NCBI RefSeq assembly: GCF_001310275.1 | Contig: NZ_LGYZ01000092.1 | Span: forward strand, 1-64,000 | Direction: 5' to 3' | From: Nocardia arizonensis | GTDB taxonomy: Bacteria; Actinomycetota; Actinomycetes; Mycobacteriales; Mycobacteriaceae | Length of the DNA: 64,000 nt | In this document: positions 8,061-17,633 of the stretch, in pieces | Layout: each line of letters starts with the position of its first letter | Position numbering within the stretch: the first letter of the stretch is position 1 | The notes under the pieces: model-generated | The model's input: the letters and a program-made list of their open reading frames with translations, nothing else | Databases searched by the model: none | What the model was told of the DNA's origin: nothing | Position numbers and translations under genes: made by a program

Positions 8061-8825
8061 TCAGCCGATATCGGTGACGTTGCGCACCTGCGGATCGCCC
8101 GTGGTGCATCCGGGGCCGACCACGAGCGCGGTGATCTTGGGCGGATTGGGACCCGACAGCAGGACCAACACCGCGTTCTTGCCCTGATAGGTCATATCGG
8201 TCGACCCGAGAATGGCCCGTTGCAGACCGGCGGCCTCGACGCAGCGGGTGAGCGCGGCCCGGTTGCCCAGGGGTCCGCTGACATCGTTGCGGCCGAGTGC
8301 GGCCAGGGCGGCCGTCGCGGTCAACTCGTCGCCCGCCTGACCCGCGCTGGACGGGGGCTGCGCTGTCGGAGCGACGGCCTCGTCGTCACGAGACAGGGTG
8401 ACGGCCACGCCCACGCTTCCCACCACCGCCACGGCCGCGGCGGCCGCCGCGAGCCATCGCCGTGTACCCCGGTGTTCTCGCAGGTCTACCGGGGCGGGAG
8501 TGGCCACATCGGACGGGGCGGAGCCGTTATGCGAAGGGAAGGGCAGGATGTCGTCGGAGGGTCGCAGGGGTTCCAGTTCGTCCAGGAACCGTTCCATGCG
8601 TGCGGCCACGTCGCCCGGCATGGCGTGCAGGATCAGCTCCTCACGACCCAGCGCGCGTACCCGGTCGCTCACATCGTCGAGCGCGCACAGATACCGGTGG
8701 GCCTCGGCGTCCCCGCGGGCCGCCGACCACAGCCGATCGCTCAGTTCGGGCTCGACGTTTCCGGCGTGCAGATCGGCCAGCAACTCCGTCGAGAACGGAG
8801 GCTGCGGTACGGACCGGATCGCCAT
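8061..8825 (-). CDS. rsmA: Membrane anti-sigma-M factor-like protein (Rv3912 type)
   Basis: The 254-residue protein has a cytoplasmic N-terminal half (about 1-120), a single membrane helix at about 124-144 and an extracytoplasmic C-terminal domain of about 110 residues. This is the layout of anti-sigma factors, and its place directly downstream of the ECF sigma gene matches Rv3912 (RsmA) beside SigM. It probably holds SigM at the membrane. No zinc-binding HxxxCxxC motif is visible in the N-terminal part. The ATG at 8825 follows GGAGG by four bases; the open frame continues upstream but lacks a credible start. The symbol is not the rRNA methyltransferase RsmA. Confidence 0.82.
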   Translation of the reverse strand: MAIRSVPQPPFSTELLADLHAGNVEPELSDRLWSAARGDAEAHRYLCALDDVSDRVRALGREELILHAMPGDVAARMERFLDELEPLRPSDDILPFPSHNGSAPSDVATPAPVDLREHRGTRRWLAAAAAAVAVVGSVGVAVTLSRDDEAVAPTAQPPSSAGQAGDELTATAALAALGRNDVSGPLGNRAALTRCVEAAGLQRAILGSTDMTYQGKNAVLVLLSGPNPPKITALVVGPGCTTGDPQVRNVTDIG

Positions 8826-8948
8826 CGCACCTCCATTGTTCTCATCCGCTGTCGTCGCTCGGGATCGGCGCCGCGAGTGCACCCCGCCCAAGGGTGCCAC
8901 GGCTTTTACATCGTTCGGTGGCTCGTCACTATTAATGACGCACCTCGA

Positions 8949-9581
8949 CTACTTCCGGTTCCCGGGATCGCGCAGAAATTCCAGGCGGTCCTGTAGTCGC
9001 TGCCTGGCCCGGGCGCACCGGCTCTTGATGGTCCCCTCGGCCACCCCCAGCATCGCCGCGGCATCCGCCACGCTGTAGCCCTCGAGGTCGATGGCGACCA
9101 GCGCGGTGCGCTGGTCGGGCGGCAGCGCGAACAGGGCGCGGTCGACCACGAGCGACATCTCCAACTCGGCGAATTCGTCGCGGTCGTCGGCGGGTTCGGG
9201 CATGGTCTCCGGCGACAGCGAGACCGCCCGCCGGGTCTTGTTGCGCCGGATGCGGTCCAGGCAGGCGTTGACGACGATGGCGTGCAGCCAACTGCGCACC
9301 TCGGCCTCGGCGCGGAACGACGCGGCTGTGCGATGCGCCGACAGCAATGCGTCCTGAAGGGAATCGGCGGCGTCCTCTCGGGTATAGGAGGTACGCAGCG
9401 CCGTCTGCCACAGATGGTCGTTGTGCCTGCGCAACAACTCGGCGAAGGCGTGGCGCTGACCGCCGACATGGGCACGCAACAACTCGATATCACTGAGTTC
9501 GTCGGGTATGAACGAGCGTGCCCGGTGGGTGACCGGCCGCGTCTTCCCCCCGCGGGAATCCTCGTTCAATTCGGACGACAA
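8949..9581 (-). CDS. sigM: ECF RNA polymerase sigma factor SigM
   Basis: A 210-residue ECF sigma factor with a region 2 (about 40-110, including DALLSAHRTAASFR and SWLHAIVVNACLDR) and a region 4 (about 140-198, with LPPDQRTALVAIDLEGYSV and GVAEGTIKSRCARAR). It matches SigM in sequence character and neighbourhood: the anti-sigma gene follows 123 bp downstream and murJ lies upstream. The most upstream usable start is a TTG at 9581 with GAGGGG about eight bases before it; the exact start is uncertain. Expected targets include cell-surface genes, by analogy with mycobacteria. Confidence 0.92.
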   Translation of the reverse strand: MSSELNEDSRGGKTRPVTHRARSFIPDELSDIELLRAHVGGQRHAFAELLRRHNDHLWQTALRTSYTREDAADSLQDALLSAHRTAASFRAEAEVRSWLHAIVVNACLDRIRRNKTRRAVSLSPETMPEPADDRDEFAELEMSLVVDRALFALPPDQRTALVAIDLEGYSVADAAAMLGVAEGTIKSRCARARQRLQDRLEFLRDPGNRK

Positions 9582-9816
9582 GCCAAACCCCTCGGACAGC
9601 GCTCACACAGTAAACGGCCCTGGCCGGACCGTCACCCAATATTTCGCAGCATCCGGGATCGCGACCCCAGATCCCGGGAAGCTCCCCTGCTGTGAGAGCG
9701 CGATGGCATCATATCGAGGGCTGGAATCCGCAGCAACCTGCTCGGATGGGCGCGGGAGCGACACGCGCGAGCGCAAGGTCGGGGAATGCGGACGGAAGAG
9801 GGTGCGGCGCTGTCTT

Positions 9817-12800
9817 TTACGACGCGGCGTCGAAGCGGATGTCGGCGATGGCCGACTGGAACTGGTTGCCCGAGTTGCCGAGTCCGGTGATCCAGACCAG
9901 GACATAGCGGGCGGAAGCGTCGGCGCGAACAGGGATTTCGGTGGTGCCTTCGGTGAGTTTGGCCGAACCGATCAGCTGGGTCTGGTCCAGAGTCGGCGAA
10001 TCGGTCGGGGACGTGCGAATCTCGACGGCGGTCCCCGGACTCGGCGACGTGATCGCGACACTGCTCAGCTTCGCCGGACTCGGCAGCGTCGCCAGCAGCC
10101 CGATCCCCTTCTTGAGGGCCGGGAACTGCTGGAAGTACTGATCGGTGCGCCACACGGTGTTGGCGTCGTGGTCGAGCACCGCCTGCACATTGTTCGCGCC
10201 GTCGGGGGTGCCCTCCGGCGAGAACACCGAAACACCGGTCACCGGAACGGGAATGCCGCCGGTGGGGGCGCCGGTGGACACCACGCCGGGCGCGGACGCG
10301 GGAGTGCTCTCGGTGGTCAGGCCGATGATGCGCTGTTCGTCCAGCGGCGCGTCCGATGCGCCCGGCGCGAATACGCTGACCATCCACCAGATCACGATGC
10401 CGACCACCAGCGCGGCCAGAATGCCGAGGCCGACCATGATCCACATCATCCGCTGGGACCGTTCACGTTCGGCGGCCAGTAATTCCGGGTCGGCCAGCGA
10501 CTCGTCGATGGAGTTCGCGGCCTGCTGGCGCTGTCCCAGCCGCAGCACCGGAATGAAATCGGTCTTCTGGTCGACCACCGATGCCTGCTCGAGCACGTGC
10601 TGCACGGTGGCGGCGGTGCGCACGCCCTTGTTCGACTCCAGCGACCGCACCGCCACCGCGGAGATCTCGAAGGGCACCTCGGGGCGGATCTGGCGCGGTT
10701 CCACCGGTGTGCCGTCGGCGCCGAAATCGGCCAGGTGCAGCCCGCCGACCGTGGCGGCGGTGCCGGACACGCCGCCGGAGCGGATGGGCCAGCGGGCGGT
10801 GATGAGGGCGTAGAGCATCGCGCCGAGTCCGCGCACGTCGGACTGGGCGTCCGAATCCGAGAGCGTGCCAGGGAAGGCAAGGACCGCGTCGCCGGAGGCG
10901 CTGATCCTGATGCGGTCGGGGTGGTCGATCGAGAGCGAACCGCCGCCGCGGTGGGTCAGTTCGGCGGCCGAGGCGAGCGCGCGGATCGCGCGTGCGGCGC
11001 CGATCGGGGACGGCACCATCTCGGCCATCTCGCGCAGCGAGCGACCCGGGGTCCATTCGGCCACAACGATGCCACCCGAACTGCCGCGTACCACGTCGAG
11101 TACGCGGGCCAGACCCGGGGAGTTGATGCGGCCGAGCCGCAGCGTCCGCGACAGGATCGCCTGCGGACCGTCCTGACCGGAGTTCTCGGTGGCCTTCTGA
11201 TCGGCGTCGACGAAGGTGAGCGCGACCTCGCGATCGAGTTTGATGTCCAGCGCCTGCCAGAAGTGGAGGCCGCGCGAACCGCCGTGACCGGCGAGCAGAC
11301 GGTAGCGGCCACCCGCCACCGACGCGCCCGGGATCAGTTTGGGCCCGCGCGGCACCCGTCTAACGGTGGTATCCGGCGGCGGGGCCATCTGCGGCGGCGG
11401 GATCGGGATCATGCCGGTGTCGTACATCGGATCTCGTGGTGCGGGACCTTGACCCTCGTGCGGTCGATTCTCGTGCGAGCCCTGGTCGGGCGCGGCCGGG
11501 CCTGCTTCGGCCGACCGATCCGCGCTGTCAGGGCTCGGCGGCTGCCGGTATGCGGCGTGCGGAACATCGGTCGAGAGGCCGCCTGCCGCGGTCGCAGAAG
11601 AATCGGCGGCTGGGACGCCGCCCACCGCCGCGTCGTCGCTCACCCTTGGTCCTCCTTCGCCCTGATGATTCGATGTTCCGGCGAATTCGCCACTTGTGCT
11701 TCTCTGCCGAACAGGGTACGGGAACTCGCCCTTGCCGGCGCTGTCAACGGCTTCGGCTCTGATCACGGGCAACACCATGGTCTGGGTGTCCATATACGGG
11801 TCGAAGGACGGGTATCCGTACAGGTCCGGCCTACGCAGAACCTGCGTCGCGTAAACGTCCTCGGCCGGCGTCTCGAGCTCCAGATCCGGTGCGGGCGGAG
11901 TGAATCCGAGACGGCGCGACACGGCCACCGTGAGGGCGACGACCTCGGGCACGCCCGCCAGGCGCATGAGACCGAAGGCCACGCTGAACATCACGATCGC
12001 GGAGATGACGACGCGGATCAGCGACCCCGCGCCGCCGCCGAGCCGGTCGAGGCCGAGTACCGCGTTCACGATGAGCATCACCGCCCCGCCCGCCAAACAG
12101 GCCAGGACGACCCTGGTCACGGTGCGGCCGACATTGGCCATGCGCAGGTCGCCGAGGCTGCGGTGCAACAGGAATCCGCCGATGACCGCGCCCGCGGTGA
12201 AACCGAGTCCGGTGGCCACACCGAGGAGGATCACGACTTGATCACTATTGTTCGCCAGTACCGGAGCCAGCGCCGAGAACAGCACCTTGACCGCGGTGAT
12301 GCCGAGGATGATCCACGTCGGCGTCCACGCCTGTTCCCTGGCGTAGAACACGCGCAGATGGATCAGGACCAGGGCGTACGGGATCAGTGCGAAGGCCGAC
12401 CAGCTGACCGCCATGCCGAGCCGATGGGCGTCGCCGGCGAAGCGCGCGTAGCCGAACAGCGCCTGACCGACCTGCGGTCCGGCCAGGGTAAGGAAGGTGA
12501 CCACCGGGACAAGGGCGATCATGGTCAACCGCGTGGCGACCGAGAGGTCGTCGACCACCGCGGGCGTGTCGTCGGCGGCGGCATTGCGGCTCAGCCGCGG
12601 CATGATCGCGGTGAGCAGCGTGACGCCGAGTACGCCATAGGGCAACTGCAACAGCAGCCAGGCGTTCTGGTAGATCGCCGGACCCGCCTCGTCCGCGGTC
12701 GAGGAGATGTGGTTGGCGAAGATCGCGCCCGCCTGGCTGATGAAGACGTAGAGCATGATCGCCGCGCCCATGCGGCCGAACTGCTTGAGGCGGGCGTCGA

Positions 12801-14280
12801 TGCCCCACAGCGGGCGCAGGTCGATGCCGTGACGGCGGATGGCGGGCAGCAGGCTGATCGCCTGGGTGACCACGCCGAGAGTGATGCCGCCGCCGAGGAC
12901 AAGCAGTTTCGGATCGCTCATGCGCACCGGGTCGAGAGTGATCTCACCCGGGGTGAACGCGTAGAGCGCGAGCACGACCAAGACCACGACATTGTTCAGC
13001 ACCGGCGCCCAGGCGCCCGGTTTGAACGCCTGTCTGGTATTCAGGATCGCCGTGAGCAGCGCCGACATGCCGTAGAAGATGATCGCGGGCAGCAGCAGGT
13101 AGGTCAGCGCGGTGGTCAGAGTCGTGTCGACCTTGCCGTCGGCGGACACGAAGATGTGGGTCGCCAGTATCGGCGCGGCGGCCATGGCGAGCAGGGTCGA
13201 AATCAGCAGCACCGTGAACGCGGCGGTGACCAGTCGGCGCACGAAGGCCGCGCCGCCGTCCTCGTCCTCCTGTTCGGCGCGGACCAGGGTGGGCACCACG
13301 ATCGCGGTCAGCACCGCGCCGAGCACGAGCTCGGCGATCATGTTCGGGATCAGGCTGGCCGAGGTGTAGGCACTGGCGATGGCGGGGCCGAGCGCGGTGA
13401 GTAGCAGCAGCTGTTTGCCGAATCCGGTGATGCGGCTGATCAGGGTCGCGATGGCGATCGATCCCGAATCCCGCAGCAGTCGCGCGTTCGCGCTCTCCTT
13501 CGGCTCGGCCTCGACCGCGGGCTGTGCCGCCGTCTTCGGCGGTTTGACCGCGACGGGCGCGGCGGGGCGCGCCCGCTGGGCCTGCACGGGTTCGGCGCCC
13601 TCGACCGGTACGGGTCGCTGCCGCCGCGGCGCGGGATTCGGCTGCGGCGGCGGATAGTTGGGCGGCGGCGCGAAACGCGGCGGCTGCATGTTGTTGGGCG
13701 GCGCGGGACTGCGGTGCGCCGCGGGCGGTTGGCCGCCCGGACCCGGACGACCCTGACCCGGTTGGGCGGGTCCGGGCTGGGCCGGACGCGGACGACCCTG
13801 ACCCGGCGGCGGGCCGGGCGGGTACTGCCGCTGACCGGGATGGGCGGGCCGCCCCGCACCCGGCGGTTGACCCGCACCCGGGTACTGGGCGGGACCGGGT
13901 CGCTGTCCCGGGCGCGGTCCGGGCTGCTGCCGGGGTATGGGTCCCGATTGCGCGGGCATGGGACCCGACTGCGGCATGGGACCCGACTGCGGCATGCCTC
14001 CTGACTGGTGTGGCATCGGACCCGAGGCGGGCGGCATACCGCGCCGGGGTGGCGGCGGCGGTACGCGACGACCCTGCGGCGGTGGGCCGGGACGGCTCAC
14101 GCGCGGGGTGTTCGGCGGTGGGCCGCCCTGCGGATCGCGCGGCGTCACAGCGGGATCCTCCGGGGGTTGCGGCTGCGGGGCGCCCCGCTCCCAGGGTGCG
14201 GCGGGCGCCCGGCGGGCGGGTGGCCCGTCGGGTCGTTCATCAGGTCGGAACCGATGAGCGGACAAGTCATCGTCGCCCAT
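9817..14280 (-). CDS. murJ: Lipid II flippase MurJ fused to a pseudokinase domain
   Basis: A 1487-residue protein. Residues 1 to about 260 are a low-complexity Pro/Gln/Gly/Met-rich cytoplasmic extension. About 260-790 is a MurJ/MviN flippase core of roughly 14 membrane helices, starting at NARLLRDSGSIA. About 980-1240 is a kinase-like domain lacking catalytic residues: the VAxK lysine is Thr (REVALTFVD) and no HRD or DFG motif is seen. A membrane helix (about 1277-1300) is followed by an extracellular discoidin-like C-terminal domain. Rv3910 (1184 residues) has the flippase-pseudokinase plan and recruits FhaA. Of two adjacent ATGs, the second (14280) has the better spacing to AGGAGG. Confidence 0.93.
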   Translation of the reverse strand: MGDDDLSAHRFRPDERPDGPPARRAPAAPWERGAPQPQPPEDPAVTPRDPQGGPPPNTPRVSRPGPPPQGRRVPPPPPRRGMPPASGPMPHQSGGMPQSGPMPQSGPMPAQSGPIPRQQPGPRPGQRPGPAQYPGAGQPPGAGRPAHPGQRQYPPGPPPGQGRPRPAQPGPAQPGQGRPGPGGQPPAAHRSPAPPNNMQPPRFAPPPNYPPPQPNPAPRRQRPVPVEGAEPVQAQRARPAAPVAVKPPKTAAQPAVEAEPKESANARLLRDSGSIAIATLISRITGFGKQLLLLTALGPAIASAYTSASLIPNMIAELVLGAVLTAIVVPTLVRAEQEDEDGGAAFVRRLVTAAFTVLLISTLLAMAAAPILATHIFVSADGKVDTTLTTALTYLLLPAIIFYGMSALLTAILNTRQAFKPGAWAPVLNNVVVLVVLALYAFTPGEITLDPVRMSDPKLLVLGGGITLGVVTQAISLLPAIRRHGIDLRPLWGIDARLKQFGRMGAAIMLYVFISQAGAIFANHISSTADEAGPAIYQNAWLLLQLPYGVLGVTLLTAIMPRLSRNAAADDTPAVVDDLSVATRLTMIALVPVVTFLTLAGPQVGQALFGYARFAGDAHRLGMAVSWSAFALIPYALVLIHLRVFYAREQAWTPTWIILGITAVKVLFSALAPVLANNSDQVVILLGVATGLGFTAGAVIGGFLLHRSLGDLRMANVGRTVTRVVLACLAGGAVMLIVNAVLGLDRLGGGAGSLIRVVISAIVMFSVAFGLMRLAGVPEVVALTVAVSRRLGFTPPAPDLELETPAEDVYATQVLRRPDLYGYPSFDPYMDTQTMVLPVIRAEAVDSAGKGEFPYPVRQRSTSGEFAGTSNHQGEGGPRVSDDAAVGGVPAADSSATAAGGLSTDVPHAAYRQPPSPDSADRSAEAGPAAPDQGSHENRPHEGQGPAPRDPMYDTGMIPIPPPQMAPPPDTTVRRVPRGPKLIPGASVAGGRYRLLAGHGGSRGLHFWQALDIKLDREVALTFVDADQKATENSGQDGPQAILSRTLRLGRINSPGLARVLDVVRGSSGGIVVAEWTPGRSLREMAEMVPSPIGAARAIRALASAAELTHRGGGSLSIDHPDRIRISASGDAVLAFPGTLSDSDAQSDVRGLGAMLYALITARWPIRSGGVSGTAATVGGLHLADFGADGTPVEPRQIRPEVPFEISAVAVRSLESNKGVRTAATVQHVLEQASVVDQKTDFIPVLRLGQRQQAANSIDESLADPELLAAERERSQRMMWIMVGLGILAALVVGIVIWWMVSVFAPGASDAPLDEQRIIGLTTESTPASAPGVVSTGAPTGGIPVPVTGVSVFSPEGTPDGANNVQAVLDHDANTVWRTDQYFQQFPALKKGIGLLATLPSPAKLSSVAITSPSPGTAVEIRTSPTDSPTLDQTQLIGSAKLTEGTTEIPVRADASARYVLVWITGLGNSGNQFQSAIADIRFDAAS

Positions 14281-14454
14281 CATGCCTCCTGTATCGCGCT
14301 GGACCTCTGCATCCGGCTCGCTCGCGGTCCGGCGTTTCGCTTGGCGCCACCGGTCGACCTTCCCCCATTGTGGGGCCATTCGGCCCGCGCCACATACATG
14401 ACGTTGCCGAACATCTGTCCCGAACCGTATCGCTGTCCGGTTCCGGGTTCGTGT

Positions 14455-17019
14455 TCACCCCTCCCGCGACGCACGCATGGCCTTCCTCCGCGCGCGTCCA
14501 TAGCGGATGACCCGCCGTTGGATGCCGGAATCGACGCCTTCGTCGGCCGGATCGGGTTTGCCGCGGAAACGTCGCCACAGTCGACGGCCCGCCAGCACCA
14601 CCAGCAGCAGTGCCGCGCAGGCAGTGATGATCGCGAGCGCCTGACCGTAGGCGTTGGAACGCACCGAGACCACCGTGGAGTTGCCGAGCGCGACACCCTC
14701 CGGGGTGGTCATCGAGATCGGGATCACCAGATTCCGGCTGTCGCTAACCTCGGTCGGGATCTGGAAGGAGCGGATGCCGTTGGGCGGTAGTAGCTGCTCG
14801 CCGATATCGGTGATCTTCGTCTCGGCGGGCGCCCCGATCAGGAAGCGGACCCGGATCGCGACCGGCAGATCATTGCGGGCGACCAGAAGCAGTGGACTCT
14901 GTTCCGAGGCAAGGGTGTAGACGCCGCCGGGCGGCAGCACCGTCACCGAGTTGAAGAGCCGGTCCAGGGTCGCCGTGGTCTGGTCGAGGCGGCGCTGCGC
15001 GGCGGTGTCGGGCTGGGCGCTGTTGCCGGACCGGCGGTCCGACAGCGACAGCACTCGGATCAGATCGTCGTGGAAGGGCGAAAGGTACTGCCGTGGCGTC
15101 GGTTCGGATTCGGGCACCTCGACCAGGGCGTGACCGAGTTCGCCGATGCGGGTCCCCTGATCGCGCACGGGCAGGACGAACCGACCGGACACCGCGTCCT
15201 CGGCGGTGCGGGACAGATAGTTCAGTTCGTAGGGCTCGCCGTCGGGCTGTTCGTTCAGCAGGTCGGTGAACGGCCGCGGGGTCGCCAGATTGCCGCGCAT
15301 CATGAGATCGATCTGGCGCAGCAGCGCACCGGCCTCGTCGCGGTTGGCCCCCCACTGCTGGGGCGGCATCAACAGTTGTGCCCGGGGACGCGCCGAACCG
15401 GAGTCGAGCGCGGTCCATGAGATCGCGCCGAGGGCGTCCTGCAATCGCGCGGTACGGGAATCGTTGGTCACTTCGTAGCGGACCCGCGACGGGGTGAACG
15501 AGGGGGTCGGCGGATTGGAACCGACCGCGGCCAGCGCGGTGGCCGACCACAGGTCGAACGTGGCGACGTGCAGCGCCGGGTCGGTGGCGGACGTTGTCGA
15601 CGCGCCGTTCTGCGGCGTGGATTCCGGTGCGGGGCCCGCCTGCGGCGCGGTGGGATCGGTGCGCGCCTGCGGCGCGGTGATATCCGGGATGCGGATCATC
15701 GGCGGCGCGGGGGTCTCGGTGGCCGACGGCGCGCTGGACATACCGAAGCCGGTGCCGGAGCTGACCTGGGTCGAGTCGGAATCGTGCGGCGCGCCCGCCG
15801 GGACCGCGGCCGAATCGACGAGCACCGCGGTGTGGAAACCCTGCGCGCGCAGCAGGGTGCCCGCGCTCGCGTCGATGCTGCCCGCGTCGGGCAGGCTCAC
15901 GCCGCGCACCGACCTCGTCGACAGGATCGAGTCGACGATATCGGCGGGTGCGGTCAATGCCCGCGCCGATATCGTCGGATCGTTCACCGCCGCCAGCGCC
16001 GGAATGTCGACCTGCGCGAACGGCAGCGCCACCGTGCACAGCGACCCCGCGACCGCGCGCAGCCGATCCAGCCACGCCTGTGCCGCGTTCGCGCCGGAAC
16101 CCGCCCTGGTCGGCCCGCCCGGATCGGAGGGACTTGCCAGCACCCGGTAACCGTTGGTCATGGCCTGTGCGGTGAGCAGCAGATCCGGGTCGACGGCGAT
16201 ACACAGCGCCGAGGCGAGGCCCTTCTCCTTCGCCCCGCCGGTGGGCGTGAGCGCGGTCTCGAGCGCGCCGAGTAGTTGGTCGAGTCGGCCACCCTTGGAG
16301 AGTGCGGCCGCGAGGTCGTCGTCGGTGAGTTCGGCCTTGCCGTTCACCGATCCGGGTACGCCCGCGATGAGCCGCGGCCGGTCCGCGAGCGGCCAGATCA
16401 TCGTCGTGGCGACCGGGGTGTCGACGGCCGCCCGCACCGCGTCGCCGCCCCGGGTCGCGGGGGGCAGTCCGAGCACCGGCAGCAGGAATCGGGCGTCGTC
16501 GAGTCTGGCCTGGGTGCCGTATGCAGGTTCGCCGTTGACATTGAGCAGCAGCGGATAGACGCCGGGCCCGCTGATATCCAGCGACGGTGCGCCGGTGCCG
16601 TCGGGACGCAGCGGGATGGTCAGTGAGAACTGTTTGCGCTGACCCGGGGTGAGGCGTTCGGCGACATCCTCGAACGGTCCGGTCAGGTCGTAGTTCACCT
16701 GATCCAGGCGCAGGGCGTAGCGCAGGTCGGCGGGATCGGTGACCGCGGCCGCGCGCTGGATGCGGATGCTCACGTCATCGACCACGCGGTCGCCGATATT
16801 GGTGACCGTGCCCGCAACCGTCAGCTGTGCGTCGCTGGTGGTGGTGACCGCGGACGGGTTCACCGAATCCAGCGACAGCTTCAGGAACTTCGGTGTGGAC
16901 GGATTGCTCGACCCGCTCGGCTGTGCCGTCGCGGCGCCATCGAGCACTCCGGGCGCCATCGTCACCGAGCCGAGCAGGATCAGGACCGCCACGGTGATCC
17001 GGAACAGTCCACGCGTCAT
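14455..17019 (-). CDS. DUF6049-type secreted membrane-anchored protein (Rv3909 type)
   Basis: This 854-residue protein starts with a signal sequence (MTRGLFRITVAVLILLGSV), has a long extracytoplasmic body with beta-rich sections near both ends, and ends with one membrane helix (about 805-825) and a basic cytoplasmic tail. It corresponds in place and architecture to Rv3909, which has no assigned biochemical function. Its ATG overlaps the stop codon of the upstream Nudix gene by four bases (ATGA), implying translational coupling. The neighbourhood with murJ and cwlM suggests a role in envelope assembly, but that is inference. Confidence 0.85.
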   Translation of the reverse strand: MTRGLFRITVAVLILLGSVTMAPGVLDGAATAQPSGSSNPSTPKFLKLSLDSVNPSAVTTTSDAQLTVAGTVTNIGDRVVDDVSIRIQRAAAVTDPADLRYALRLDQVNYDLTGPFEDVAERLTPGQRKQFSLTIPLRPDGTGAPSLDISGPGVYPLLLNVNGEPAYGTQARLDDARFLLPVLGLPPATRGGDAVRAAVDTPVATTMIWPLADRPRLIAGVPGSVNGKAELTDDDLAAALSKGGRLDQLLGALETALTPTGGAKEKGLASALCIAVDPDLLLTAQAMTNGYRVLASPSDPGGPTRAGSGANAAQAWLDRLRAVAGSLCTVALPFAQVDIPALAAVNDPTISARALTAPADIVDSILSTRSVRGVSLPDAGSIDASAGTLLRAQGFHTAVLVDSAAVPAGAPHDSDSTQVSSGTGFGMSSAPSATETPAPPMIRIPDITAPQARTDPTAPQAGPAPESTPQNGASTTSATDPALHVATFDLWSATALAAVGSNPPTPSFTPSRVRYEVTNDSRTARLQDALGAISWTALDSGSARPRAQLLMPPQQWGANRDEAGALLRQIDLMMRGNLATPRPFTDLLNEQPDGEPYELNYLSRTAEDAVSGRFVLPVRDQGTRIGELGHALVEVPESEPTPRQYLSPFHDDLIRVLSLSDRRSGNSAQPDTAAQRRLDQTTATLDRLFNSVTVLPPGGVYTLASEQSPLLLVARNDLPVAIRVRFLIGAPAETKITDIGEQLLPPNGIRSFQIPTEVSDSRNLVIPISMTTPEGVALGNSTVVSVRSNAYGQALAIITACAALLLVVLAGRRLWRRFRGKPDPADEGVDSGIQRRVIRYGRARRKAMRASREG

Positions 17020-17552
17020 CGCTTGCCGGTCTCCATCCGGTCGATCAGCCGATTCGCCATCTCGGCCAGCCGGCGTTCGTCGGCGTACGCCAAGCGGGAA
17101 TCCAATTCACTCAACGGAACCCACGCGACCTGCGTGACCTCGACATCGGCGTCGGACAGCTCACCGCCGACCGAACGCAATAGGTAATGATGCACGGTCT
17201 TGTGTACCCGGCGCCCCTCGGTCACGAACCAGTAATCGATACTGCCAAGTTCGGCCACGACGATGCCGTTGATGCCGGTTTCCTCGGCCACTTCCCGTAT
17301 CGCCGTCTGCTCCGGTGTCTCGCCCTCTTCTATATGCCCCTTCGGCAGCGACCACAGCAATCGCCCCCGCCGGTCGGTACGGCCGATGAGTGCGGCGCTG
17401 CGCTGTCCGCCCGGACCGTCGAGTCCGTCGACGACCAAGCCGCCCGCGGAGGTTTCGCGCACGGTGCGCATGCGCGGTTTCGCCGCGTTTGCCGCCGAAC
17501 CGCGGCGCCGGGGCTGGCGGCGTCGACTGTTCGCGCGATCGGCCGGAGACAC
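17016..17552 (-). CDS. mutT4: Nudix hydrolase (MutT4 type)
   Basis: A 178-residue Nudix protein with a basic N-terminal tail (about 1-30). The Nudix box occupies about residues 72-94 (GHIEEGETPE then REVAEETG), with all catalytic Glu residues present. It matches Rv3908 (MutT4) by position between pcnA and the DUF6049 gene. The substrate is presumably a nucleotide or dinucleotide polyphosphate and is not determined by the sequence. The start is a GTG. It is divergent from pcnA, with 81 bp between the starts, so promoters must be compact or overlapping. Confidence 0.9.
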   Translation of the reverse strand: MSPADRANSRRRQPRRRGSAANAAKPRMRTVRETSAGGLVVDGLDGPGGQRSAALIGRTDRRGRLLWSLPKGHIEEGETPEQTAIREVAEETGINGIVVAELGSIDYWFVTEGRRVHKTVHHYLLRSVGGELSDADVEVTQVAWVPLSELDSRLAYADERRLAEMANRLIDRMETGKR

Positions 17553-17633
17553 CTAGCAATCCTACTGTGCTGGCCTCACGCTGCTTCGGCGCGCCGTGTC
17601 CGCGGTTGTGTGCGCTCGGTAAGCTGCCTTTTC

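Noticed and set aside
10597..13404. 935-codon open frame on the plus strand
   Set aside because: It is antisense to murJ, rich in Arg/Gly/His/Asp and has no domain; a typical GC-rich shadow.
17187..17633. N-terminal extension of pcnA
   Set aside because: It runs antisense through mutT4 and has no similarity to nucleotidyltransferases.
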